Assembly: GCA_946406115.1 (NCBI GenBank)
Contig: OX291544.1
Coordinates: 7,440,001 to 7,504,000, forward strand
DNA: 64,000 nt
Reading direction: 5' to 3'
Source: Apoda limacodes
Lineage: Eukaryota; Arthropoda; Insecta; Lepidoptera; Limacodidae
Position numbers and translations under genes: made by a program
Notes under the pieces: model-generated
What the model was told of the DNA's origin: nothing
Databases searched by the model: none
What the model saw: the letters and a program-made list of their open reading frames with translations, nothing else
Part shown: one piece after another, positions 28,801-40,800 of the stretch
Layout: the number at the start of each line of letters is the position of its first letter
How positions within the stretch are numbered: position 1 is the first letter of the stretch

Positions 28801-31800
28801 TTAGCGCGGAACTATCCTCTGAAATCGCTAACTTTAGGCAAACCGCATGGGACCAGGTTATATTTAAAGCCAGCGAGAACGACACGGCTCTCTATCGCCT
28901 GGCCCGTCAAATTACTCAAACACCTGCCCCTATCTGTCCACTCATTGACCCCGCTGGTATTCGTCATTACCACGCAGCGGAACGCGCGGCACTTTTTGCG
29001 GACCACTTTGAGGACCAATTCAGGCCGAACCCCATTATCGACCCCAACCACACGTTAGGAGTTACAGAACGCGTAGAGCAGTTTCTCGCGGCCCCAGCCC
29101 CGCCACTCAGAGGTGATTATTTTATCTCGCCTAAAGAGGTTAGGAAGGAGGCCTCTAAGCTTAACAAGCGCAAATCACCCGGTCCCGACGAGATTCCAAA
29201 CACAGCGATCATCATGCTGCCTAGGAAGGGTCTGGTGGCACTCACCCGTATCTTTAATGGGATACTGCGCACTGGACATTTCCCATCCTCATGGAAGATT
29301 GGCAAAATCATTGTTCTCCCGAAACCAGGGAAAGATCGTCATCGCCCAGAACATTACCGACCGATTACACTGCTGTCCAATTTAGCCAAGTTGTTCGAAC
29401 GCCTACTATTACTTAGGATATCCCCGCATATCCAGCTTAGGCCTGAACAATTTGGTTTTAGAGACAGCCACAGTACCACTCTTCAGCTTGTACGAGTGCT
29501 CCATCACATGGCCTTCGAGCTAAACAAGGGCAGGCGCACAGTCGGAGTCTTTCTCGATATGGAGAAGGCTTTCGATCGAGTTTGGCACGAGGGCTTACTA
29601 CACAAGCTGTTAGAGACGGACATCCCACCGATGCTCGGGCGAGTAATAGCCTCGTTTCTGGACAAACGAAGCTTCTATGTCTCGGTCGAGAACAACCAGT
29701 CAGCATGTAAACCCATTAGAGCAGGGGTACCTCAAGGCAGCTGTCTATCGCCACTGCTCTATGCGTTATTCACCAACGACATCCCCACTCTCAGTGACTC
29801 CGGTCTAGCGGAAGGTGTTGAAGACGTCATCCTAGCCCTTTACGCGGACGACAGCGCCTATATGTCCTCCTCCCGCAAAGCTAGCTTAGCAGCCAAAAAA
29901 ATGCAGCGACTATTGGACACTTTGCCTGGCTGGCTGGACAAGTGGAGAATAGCCGTTAATGCCAGCAAGACAGCAGCAATACTGACCGGCCTGCAAAAGT
30001 TTCTCCCACCGAAACTTGTGTTTCGAGGTCAAGTCATTGAGTGGCAACCCAGCGTAAAGTACCTAGGTTGTATTATAGACCGCCCCTTGCGCATGCGCAA
30101 AATGCTAGACCATGTCTCAGCTGGCGCGGTCGCGTCACGGGCGTGCCTTAGACCGGTACTTTCCTCTGACTTGCCACTCAGAACCAAAACTCGCCTGTAC
30201 AAGTTGTACATACGGTCGAGACTAACCTACGCAGCCCCTGCCTGGTACGGTCTTCTATCTTCTACCAACAAACGTAAGCTCCAGGTTGTCCAAAATAAGT
30301 CGCTGAGATTAATCACCGGCGCGGGACGCTACGTCCGCAATTCCACCATCGCTAGAGACACCAAAACCGAGCCACTCGCAGAGTTCATATCTGGTTTGTC
30401 GAAACGTTTATTCACCCGCGCTGACGACAGCCACCACGTACACTTAAGGGGCATAGCACCCCTACACGCCCGCCCGCCGGAAGGCAGGGCTCTCCCCCGA
30501 GAGCTTATTCCTGTGGGTGAATAAGTTTACTTATTCATCCTCCTACCTCCTTCCCCTCCTCCCTTCATCCCATTCCATTCTTATTGCCCTTCTCGCCTCT
30601 ATTTTATTTTTGCTTTTATTTCTGTTTTTATTTTGATTTAAATTTTTATTTTATTTTTATTTTTATTTTCGTTTTTGTTTTGTTTTTGCTTCATTTTTAT
30701 TTTATTTTAATTTCGCTCTTTTGTTTTGCTTTATTTTTACTTTTGTTTTATTTTGCTTCTATTTTTGTTTTCTTTTTCTGGCGTCTACTCTCGTATTTTA
30801 TTTTTTCTATGTTCTATATCGCTTATGGCGATAATACATTAGCCACAAAGGGGCCTGAAAAGAAGGCCGCCTTTTTAAATTTCACCGGGGGTGTTTAGCA
30901 CCCCTGAGCTTCTGCCCGGGTCATGGTGGGAGGTAAATTCCCCTCCCCCGACACCCGCACCTCATCACCCAGCAGGGTGTAAGAGAAGATACCCCGTTGG
31001 TAGCTCCACGGCAAAGTGCGCGGGAGTTTGTTGAACTAAGCAAAAGGTTAAGAGCGTAATCCACAACGTATTGCTTATTTTGTAAAAATTCACGCTCTTA
31101 CTTTTCATACAATTCATACATACATACGTTACTCAGCTTGATTGTTCGTTTGGAGTATCTTGTTTCTTTCGCTTCGTTTCTTTCTGAATTGCTCCTATGA
31201 ATAAATCACTCTGCGTGAAAAACCTTTTGTTTGTAGACGGTGTGCGTACGTGCGTTTTGTGTGTTGCGGGTGCTCGTTCGAGCCGAAGCGTCATCGTCAT
31301 CGCTCATCGTGTGCGAGCAAGAAGGCAACAGACTGCTGTCTCCTTCACTCTCGATAGGCAATTTGGAATAGGAGTAAGTGTTTTTTCTTATTTGCTCTGG
31401 TTCCGGCCGCCTCTGTGCGTGCCCGTCGAGGGATGTTGTTGTAGTCAGCGTCTCCAACCCTACAGATGCCACCCCCTCCGTTCCGCCATCCCCCCAACAG
31501 GGGTCGGGGTGTACGGAAAAGACAGGTTTGGTCTAGGTCTCAACCACCAGCAATCGTGGCTCGTAACCTCTTCACAGGTCAGGTTACTGCCGCGGACGGC
31601 ACTTTCGCCGCAGCTTTCCCACCGTCGCGCCCTCCGTCGGCTGCGTCCATGGCCTCAGCCCGCTCGGGCACAACAAGTTATGCCACCTCTGAGACAGGAG
31701 ATGAATATGAGTACTTCCAGGACGAAGAGCTCCCCGCCATGCTATCTCCCATCCAGGACTCTCCAACGGACGCTGTCTCGCCGCAAAAGGTCTCGCCGCA

Positions 31801-34800
31801 AAAGGTAACAGCCGGCTCTGCGGCTAACTCAGATATAGTTATCCACGCCCCACCGGCGTCGGCCCGTCGCGACGCCTCAATTGTATCGCCTTCGACGCCG
31901 TTCAACCCACCACCGCGTGCTAACCCACCGTCGATCGCCTTCAAAATGAGCGACCCACGTAAGGCAAGGGGCCGCGAGATACGCCCATTTACATTGAGCC
32001 CGCTCCTAACCCCTGCTGAGCAAGCCCGCGCGGCAGCTAGGGAGATATCGACTGCTGAAAACATAGACAGGCAGGTACCCGTCTTCACTAAGACCACTCC
32101 GCCAGCAGCAACGACCGTTGACGCAGAGCAGATGGACACCAACTCTCCGCAAAATACAAGCCAGACCTACGCGCAGGTGTCGGCCACTCCTGCCTCGCCT
32201 ACGCAAAACCAAACTCAAAACCAGACTCAAAAGCCTAAGGAAACAAAAGCCAGGTACCCACCGATCATTGTAGAAAACCTGCCGCAATGGTCGGTGCATC
32301 TGAAAAAGCTGCACTCCCTCCTAAAGCACGCCCCGCACGCGAGACCGTTCGGCAAGGGCGTGCGATTTTTACCTCAATCGCCGGTCGAATATAGGGTGGT
32401 GGCGGCCTATATCGACGAACTGTCAAAAGCGGACAATACCGTATCATGGTATTGTTACAGCCTAGATAACGAAAGACCGCAAAAAATCGCGATTAAAGGA
32501 CTACCTCTCGACGCACCGTTGGAGGAGATAGCCGCTGAGCTGGAAGTACTTGGCTTCCCATTGTCGCACATACGGCAAATTCCGGGGGCGAAAGGACGCC
32601 CTTATTGTATTTATTTCGGCCAGCTTCAAAAAAGGTACGACCTAAGTGAGCTACAAAATATTTATAATATTAAAGAGCTCCTAAGTATGACCGGCGTATC
32701 CATCACTGCGTGGAAGGCAAAGCCCGGGCCGGCGCAGTGTCATCGCTGTCAAGCCTTCGGCCACTCATCGGCCAACTGTCATCGCCCGATTAAATGTGTG
32801 CGCTGCGGAGAGGGCCACACCACGGCTGACTGCACACGCGACAGGGACGCCACGCCAACGTGTGCAAATTGCAAGAAAGAGCACGCCGCCAACGACAAGG
32901 TATGTCCATTGTACAGGAGGGAGGCTCGAAAAATGGGGGTGAAAAATGCCCCCCCCGCCCCGAAACCGCCACCAGCACGCAAAGATGCGCATCCGGCACC
33001 GGCTCCAATTCCCTTGCCAATTATAGCGTTGCAATAGTACGACCGCACGCAGGGGCCTACACTTATGCCCCCTGCCAATATGCCGACAGAAAGATCACAG
33101 TCCCTCAAAAAAACGACGAAAAGAGGTCGCAAAGGCAAGGGGAAATCGCAACAGGCCATCACAGACGTGCCTACACCGGTACCTGCGGTCGAAAAACAGA
33201 TGGCGCCACCGCTGCTCGCAGCCACGCCCACCGTCGTTGCACCGCCTACCGTCGCTACCGCGCCCCGCGCCCAACCGCAAGCCACTTTGCCCAATTTGCT
33301 CAAACCCCCCCAACCCCTCACCCCCGCAACTGCGCAAGCCCCGCCTACTGCACCGCAACGAAAGGTAAATTTTAATTTCAATAGTTTGCCACCAACTGCC
33401 ACCCCCACGCCTCCCCCTAGGGGTCGCGCATCTCTCTCCGGGGGTGCGTACTGTGTCTCGCCACTGTCACTCAGCATAGCCAGAGCGTCCATCGCTGCGC
33501 TTAACGCAGCCATAGAGGCCATCGCGATCGGACAAAACCCGATGCCCGCGCTACTGCACGGCCTACAGCAACTTACCTACCTCCTGGTCCAAGAATTCTC
33601 TTCAATCTAAGGATTGTATACTGGAATCCAGGGGGGGTAAGAGGTAAGACCGATGACCTCAGGTTGCTAGTCCAGCAGCATGATATTCATATTGTGCTGT
33701 TGGGCGAAACCAAGTTACGACCTGAGCAACCATTATGTCTACCTAATTATTTCGTCTACAGGCGGGACGAAATAAATGCCACAAATAACATCGCTTACAG
33801 GGGCACAGCAGTGCTGATCCGTAGAGACCTTGTCCACGAAAGTTTACCCCTGCCAAGCTTTGTTTCAACTCGAGCGATAGGCATTAAACTAAAATTCGGT
33901 AACACCGAACTTTAAGGTTTATGCCGCCTACAAACCTCCTAAGGTGCCTTTCATTTCCGGCGATATAAAAAATATTATGTCCGACGACACGCCCACACTT
34001 ATACTCGGCGACCTCAACGCCAAACACCGACAATGGGGCTCAAGAATTTCATCCAATGAAGGTAGAGATTTGAAAATCGATGCTGCGGCGCACAATTACG
34101 TTGTAATTGGTCCCGGCTCCCCTACTCATTATCCCTCTCAAGACTTATTTCAACCAGACGTACTAGACATAGCACTAGCCCGTAATATCAATTGGCCCAT
34201 CTCTTTAGAAACCCTCCATGATATCGATTCGCAACACCTTCCCATTTTACTGGTCCTCGGAGTTTCTATTAGGGATAAACCTTTACCACCAATGAAAAAC
34301 TTCACGGACTGGACAAAATATCAAGAATTACTGAACTCATTTAAACTCCCTCCCGGTGGCCTGTCTAGCCCACAGGAAGTGGAAACAGCCACTCAGTCAC
34401 TTACTTTTGCTATCTCCTCCGCACTTGCTCAGTGCACCACGTCTGCCAAGTCAACCTCGGGGAAAAGTTTACTACCGGCACATCTCCGTAGTAAACTTAG
34501 CCAAAAACGAGAGCTTCGTAGACTGTGGTGCCGAACTCGTTGCCCAACAATTAAAAAAGAGTTAAATAAGTTAGGTACTGAGCTTTCGAACCAAATTTCA
34601 ACTTATCGGAAATGGTCTTGGGATAACACAATCTCAAAGGCCAGCGACAACGATACCGCTCTATATCGTTTAGCTCGCTGTATGACAAGCACCCCTGCAC
34701 CCATACACCCCCTTGTAGACACGCTAGGTAACCGTCTGTACTCAGCTGAGGAACGCGCGGCCTTACTGGCGGACCATTTCGAGGACCAATTTAGGCCCAA

Positions 34801-37800
34801 TCCCACTGTCGACCACGCCCACACAACATTGGTTGAGGAGCGTATACAACAGATCCTTACTAGTCATATTGACCCACTTAGAGGTGATGATTTTATCTCC
34901 CCTAAGGAGGTCAAAAAATTTATATCTTTTTTAAATAAAAAGAAATCACCCGGCCCTGACGGAATTCCGAACACGGCCCTATTAATGTTGCCTAGGAAAG
35001 GTCTTGTGGCCTTAACCCGTATTTTTAACGGAATCCTGCGCACAGGTTTCTTTCCCACGGCCTGGAGGACAGGCAAAATTATTGTCATACCGAAGCCTGG
35101 CAAGAGCCGCCAGAAACCAGAGCATTATCGCCCGATCACTTTACTTTCTAACATAGCCAAACTGTTCGAACGTCTTTTATTGAAAAGGATATCACCTTTT
35201 ATCAATCTAAGACCAGAACAGTTTGGTTTTAGAAGTAATCATAGCACCACTCTTCAGCTTACTCGCGTCTTACACCATATGGCCTTTGAGATGAACAAGG
35301 GCAGGTACACGGTCGGGGTCTTTCTCGATATAGAGAAGGCTTTTGATCGTGTTTGGCACGCCGGCTTATTGTTCAAACTCTCTGAGACCAATTTACCCCC
35401 CATGTTCGGGCGTATAATAGCCTCCTTTCTGGAGGGGCGGAGTTTCTATGTTTCGGTTGACAATAAAAACTCCCCTATTAAGACCATTACAGCGGGGGTC
35501 CCACAAGGCAGTTGCCTTTCCCCTCTGTTGTATGCACTTTTCACCAATGACATTCCTACGCTTAGCGATAGCGGCCTATCGCCAGGCACACAGGACGTCA
35601 CCCTAGCATTGTATGCCGATGACAGCGCGTACATGAGCTCATCCCGTAAGTCCCATTTAGCTGCCGCTAAAATGCAGCGATTATTGGATATCCTCCCGTG
35701 CTGGCTTGACAAGTGGAGGATAGCAGTAAACGCCTCAAAAACGGCAGCCATCTTAACCGGCCAACAGAGACTATTACCTAAGGAGCTTGTATTCCGCGGA
35801 CAGGTAATTGAGTGGCAGAGCAGTGTGAAATACCTTGGCTGCTTTATTGACCGCAGGTTGCGCATGACCAAAATGGTCGAGCATGCGACAGCCAGAGCGG
35901 TCGGCGCCAGGGCGGCCTTAAGGCCACTATTTTCATCTGACCTGCCGCTTAAAACCAAAGTCCGGTTATACAAGCTCTATGTTAGGTCCCGTTTGACGTA
36001 CGCCGCGCCGGCTTGGTACGCATTGCTATCCGCCACTAAAAAGAAAAAGATCCAAGTTGTGCAAAACAAGTCGCTAAGGATAATAACGGGCGCTCCGCGT
36101 TACGTCCGCAACGACACAATTGCTAGGGACACAAAGGCAGAGCCGATAGGTGAGTTTATCGCCAGACTGGCCGACCGGCTGTTTGACATGGCGGACAACA
36201 GTGCGCATCCTCACCTAAGGGGCATTGCGCCGTTACATGCCCGTCCACCGGAAGGTCGACCTCTCCCTAGGGAGTTAATTCCACCGAAAAACTAAGCCTT
36301 TTGCTTAGTTTTTTCATTTTAAATTGCTAAAAAATTGCTTTATTGTTTTATTGTTTTAATTTTTTCAAATTCTGTCCAACTTTTTTCGTAATTTCTTCGT
36401 TTTATTTTATTTTGGTCTTGTTTATTTCTTTGTTTTATTTTATTTTTGGTGTTATTTTTGTTTATTCCTCTCTTCGCCGCTTTTCAAGTGGCCATTATGT
36501 TGACAGGGGGCCTGAAAAGTAGGCTCTCTCTATAAAATCACCGTGGGTGTATTCACCCACGAGACTCGCCCGGGTCATGGGGTAAAACATCAGTTCTTAC
36601 CCCGACACCCGTACCTCTTTTACCCGTCAGGGGGTAAAGAAGATGACCACGCACGTCATACAATTACACAAATACAAATTTTACACTGATAGATTTTAAC
36701 TATTTACGTATTATTAAGAATTATTAAGAATTTAACTCAACTCTGCTTGAGTACATATCTTACACTACATGTTATTTACGCCTAAACTATTATTTTACAT
36801 CGTATATTTTATTTTTGACAATCCTACATATTAAATCCTTACTGACATTACCTATAGTTACTAAGTTTACACGAGATATTATTTACGAAATACATGCGCT
36901 TCCTTAAGTTATTTCTACGTTATTTCTTATATATCTTACTATTTATTTAACCTTCTTACTTAAAATGTACATAGTTGAGCAAACCTTATGTACTCTATCT
37001 CACATTGCAACGACATACTTCTATCCTAGTTGTTGTGACTTTATTTTTCGTCACTTGCAACGTTACAACTTAGTATTATTTATTTATCATATAATTCACA
37101 AACCTTACAACTTACTAACTTATTATTTTACGTATCGTTTTAGAGCTACCCTATTGTGTCAATACGACTTTATTTATCAAAAAATCCTTATTTAAACATG
37201 TTTACATTTTAATCCTTATATCCTATCCTATCCTATCCTTATTTATGTGTTTCGTGTGGTCCGTCGCTAACATTCTCCCCCGCAGTGCGAAGCACTCCAT
37301 CCTGTTGCGGCGACGATGTAGCTGGAACCAACACGACGACACGGCGACTCGGGCGGCGCAGCACTCCTCCATTCGTCTGGATGTCCAGGATCCTCACTCT
37401 TCCGTCTGGTCCTGGGTACGCCTTCAGCACCTTGCCACGTGGCCATGAGTTTCGTGGCAGGTTTGCATCCACGATGAGTACCACGTCGCCTTCCTCTGGG
37501 TCGCTCGTAGTCCTTCCGCTGATCTTTCTCGGCATCAGCGTCGGCAGGTACTCCTTGATCCACCTTCTCCAGAAGTGATCGGTGAGTCGCTGTGCAGTCC
37601 TCCAACTGGCTTTTCCGACTAGTTCGTGATCGGTGAACTCGCCAGGTGCCATCATTCCACAGGACCTTCCAATCAGAAAGTGGTTAGGCGTCAGACTTTC
37701 TTCATCGTCCGGCTCCATGCTGAGTTCGGTGAGCGGACGCGAGTTGACGACGTGTTCCACCTCTGTCATCAGTGTGTGCAGTACCTCTTCTGGCGGACTT

Positions 37801-40800
37801 CTTTCGTGCAGTACTGCGGCCAGCGACGTCTTCACGGAGCGTACCATCCTTTCCCATGCGCCCCCCATATTTGGACTTCCTGGTGGTATGAACTTCCAAC
37901 TTATACCTTTCTCTAGGGCTGCTTCTTCCAATTCTCGGTTGGCTCCGACGAAGTTTGTCCCGTTGTCGCTGAAGATGACCTTTGGCATTCCTCTTCTCGC
38001 TGCCATTCTTCGCAGCGCCATGATCATGGAGCTAGTGCTTAGTGATGGCACTAGCTCTAAATGTACTGCCCTTGTCGTTAGGCAGGTGAAGAGCGCTCCC
38101 CAGCGCTTCTCTGTTCTCCTGCCGATGGTGACCTGCATTGGCCCGAAGTAGTCCACGGCTGCATTGGAGAAAGGATACGCGTGATGTTGTAGCCTTTCCC
38201 CGGGCAGGTCTCCAGTGGGCGGGATTTGCGGCGAACCTTTCCTGACTTTGCACCATTGACATTGGTAAATGACTGCTTTAACCGCTGTCCTTAGGCCCAA
38301 AATCCAATACTTCTGCCGCAGCTCATTCATTACGGTTGCAGTGTTACCGTGTAAAAACCTTCTGTGATAGTACTGAATTATCAGTTGTACTATCTTATGT
38401 TTCCCATCTATTACGGGTGGGTTATTTACTGCGTTTTTAAACGTGAACTTTCTTGTTCGACTGCGCAGTTTTATCTTTTCGTTGCTGCCTAGATAAACGT
38501 CGATTTTTCGTAGGCGGCTTGCGTTTTCCAATGGCTTGTTTTCTTTTAAGCATTTCATTTCCTTTGTAAAGCTTTCACTTTGGCTTCTTTTAATTAAATA
38601 TTCTTCTGCCTTTTTTTGGAAAGCCTCTTCAATTTTTATAAAATTGTGTTCCTTCTTTCTTTCAATCACCGGCTTGGCTTGTGTTTTCTTCTTATTTTTA
38701 TTGTGCGGCTTCCATGTGACGTCCTTGTCTCGCGCTGTGTTGACCCTCTCGACTTTCTTTTTCAGGACATCGATAAACTGAAACACCCTTGCCATGGTGT
38801 TAACCAGTTTCCTCCAGTTCGAGAATCTTTCTAAGTCTGGTGTTTCCTTTTCTACTGCCTTAATGGTGGTGACCTTGTGACTTGCCTTCTCTTCCAGGTC
38901 TTCACTCTTGGCCAAACCAAACTTTTTGGCGGGCCACTCTTCTTCGCCTCGCCTTAGGAATTCTGGGCCCTGGAACCACCTAGCGGTGTGATTGAAGTCG
39001 CTAGGCGTATTCCGTGTAGCGTCATCAGCCGGATTCATCTTCGTTGGAACCCATCTCCACTCCTGTGGCTTTGTTAGTTCTTCTATTTCTGCCAATCGAT
39101 GAGCCACGAACGTCTTGAATCTTCTTGGGTCAGCTTGCACCCACTGAAGTACTGTGCTTGAGTCGGTCCAGTACGTCTTTTGAGTGACCATGAGGTTGAG
39201 CTCTTTCTCCACGGTGGCTGCTAGTCTGCTTCCCAATAAAGCCGCCTGTAGCTCCAGCCTCGGGATTGAGACTGGTTTTGTCGGCGAGACCCTTGCCTTT
39301 CCAGCCACCAGCACGACGTGTGTTAAACCCTCTGGTCCTCTGGTCCTCCAATATACAGACGCCGCGTATGCCTCTTCGCTAGCGTCTGTGAAGGTGTGCA
39401 GCTGCCCTTCTCTCTGGCATGGCGAAATGCACCTTGGTATCCTCAACTTGTCCAAGGTAGCGACTTCCTTTATGTACCTTTGCCAGGCTTCTTGTTGGCC
39501 TTCTTGTATTTTCTCATCCCAGCCAATCTGTGTTCGCCAAATTTCTTGAATCAACTTCTTCCCTTGGATCAGGACTGGCGTAGCGAAGCCCATGGGATCG
39601 AATGTTGACATCACGGCGCTCGTGACTTCTCTTTTTGTGGGAACCCTTCTGCCATCTAATATTTCTGTTGGCGTATTACGTAGCCCAATGTTAAAGGCTA
39701 AGGCATCTTCTTCTGTGAGCCACCTCAGGCCCAGTGTCTTTTCTTCTTTGGTAAGCTCAAGGTTGGCGCTTTCATTTTTCTCTCGGTAACCTTTGAGCAC
39801 TTCTGGGTTATTGCTTGCCCATCCCTTCAAATGGAAACTCGCCCGCTCATGGATATCCTTAACTTCGGCCGATACTCTTCTTGCTTCCTCGACAGACTGG
39901 AAGCTTTGAAGATAGTCATCCATGTAGTGATTTTCTTTTATTGCCTTGACTGCTGCTGGGCGGGTCTCCTGGTACTCTTCGGCATTCTTGTTCAGTACGT
40001 AGATTGCCGTGGCTGGTGATGAGGCAGCACCAAAAATGATAGAAGTCATTCTATATTCCTCTGGCTTCTCTTTTCTTTTCTCTCCACGCCAAAGGAACCT
40101 CAGACTGTCCCTGTCTTCTTGTCTTATTTTGATGCGGAGGAACATGTCTTGGATGTCGGCCATTATTGCAATTGGCCCCTCTCTAAAGCGCAGCAATACT
40201 CCAAATAGTGATTGGAGTAGATCTGGACCGGGCAGGAGAGCATCATTTAAGCTCTTTCCCTGGAACTTGGCTGCTGCATCGAAGACGATTCTGGGCTTCT
40301 TTTTTACTGGGTGTTCGACAGCGAAGTGTGGAAGATAGAATGTTCTTCCATCAGTGCCGTTACACGGTGCCTTCTCTGCGTACCCCTTTGCGAGGAGATT
40401 GGTCATTTGGATCTCATATTCCTTTTTCAACTCTTTGTTTTGATCCAGCTTCTTTTCAACGATTTCCAATCTCCTGAAGGCTTGCTTGCAGTTGTTTGGA
40501 AGAACTTCATCTTCTTTCTTCCACAGAAGCCCAGTTTCGTATTGCCCATCAGGCAATTTCTTTGTTGTCTTCTCCAGGACTTCCAGGGCTCTTCTGTCGC
40601 TGTCATGGCTCGGCAGCTTGGCTTCGATCCCCAGGGACTCTAATTTAAAGAAGTCTCGAACGATCTCATTGATCTCCTCTTCGTTCGAGATGCGACAGTG
40701 GTTGACAAAATGCACTGCTACTGTTGAAGCAGCGTCACAGCCATGTAGCACCCACCCGAGACTGGTGAGTGAGGCTACGGGCTCAGTCTTCTTTCCCTTC

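Larger units (their letters stand above)
25382..30999 (+). mobile_element. LINE A: full-length Jockey-like non-LTR retrotransposon
   Basis: The element is 5618 bp, flanked by 10-bp target duplications GTAGCTCCAC (25372-25381 and 31000-31009). It has a 5' UTR of about 370 bp, two overlapping intact ORFs, a T-rich 3' UTR and a GC-rich structured 3' end without poly(A). It was inserted into the 3' LTR of the BEL element after that element had landed. ORF1 with three CCHC knuckles, an APE-type endonuclease and the reverse transcriptase motifs place it near the Jockey clade. The missing poly(A) is unusual for that clade. It looks potentially active. Confidence 0.92.
31115..36655 (+). mobile_element. 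LINE B: full-length Jockey-like LINE with damaged ORFs
   Basis: The element is 5541 bp, flanked by 10-bp target duplications TCATACAATT (31105-31114 and 36656-36665). It has the same layout and orientation as LINE A but differs widely in sequence, so it is a sister family and not a duplicate. It carries a stop codon in ORF1 and a one-base frameshift in ORF2. The 3' end is structured and lacks poly(A). It also interrupts the BEL 3' LTR. Confidence 0.92.

Noticed and set aside
30584..30898. 104-codon Phe/Tyr-rich frame in the LINE A 3' UTR
   Set aside because: It translates the T-rich repeat tract and has no counterpart in LINE B.
31197..33522. Long antisense and alternative frames over LINE B ORF1 (up to 247 codons)
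   Set aside because: The Gly/Cys-rich translations are typical of the reverse complement of a Pro-rich sequence.
36965..37195. 76-codon frame, identical to one at 44122-44352
   Set aside because: Both lie in the two LTR copies. Identity comes from LTR identity, the composition is AT-rich and no motif is seen.
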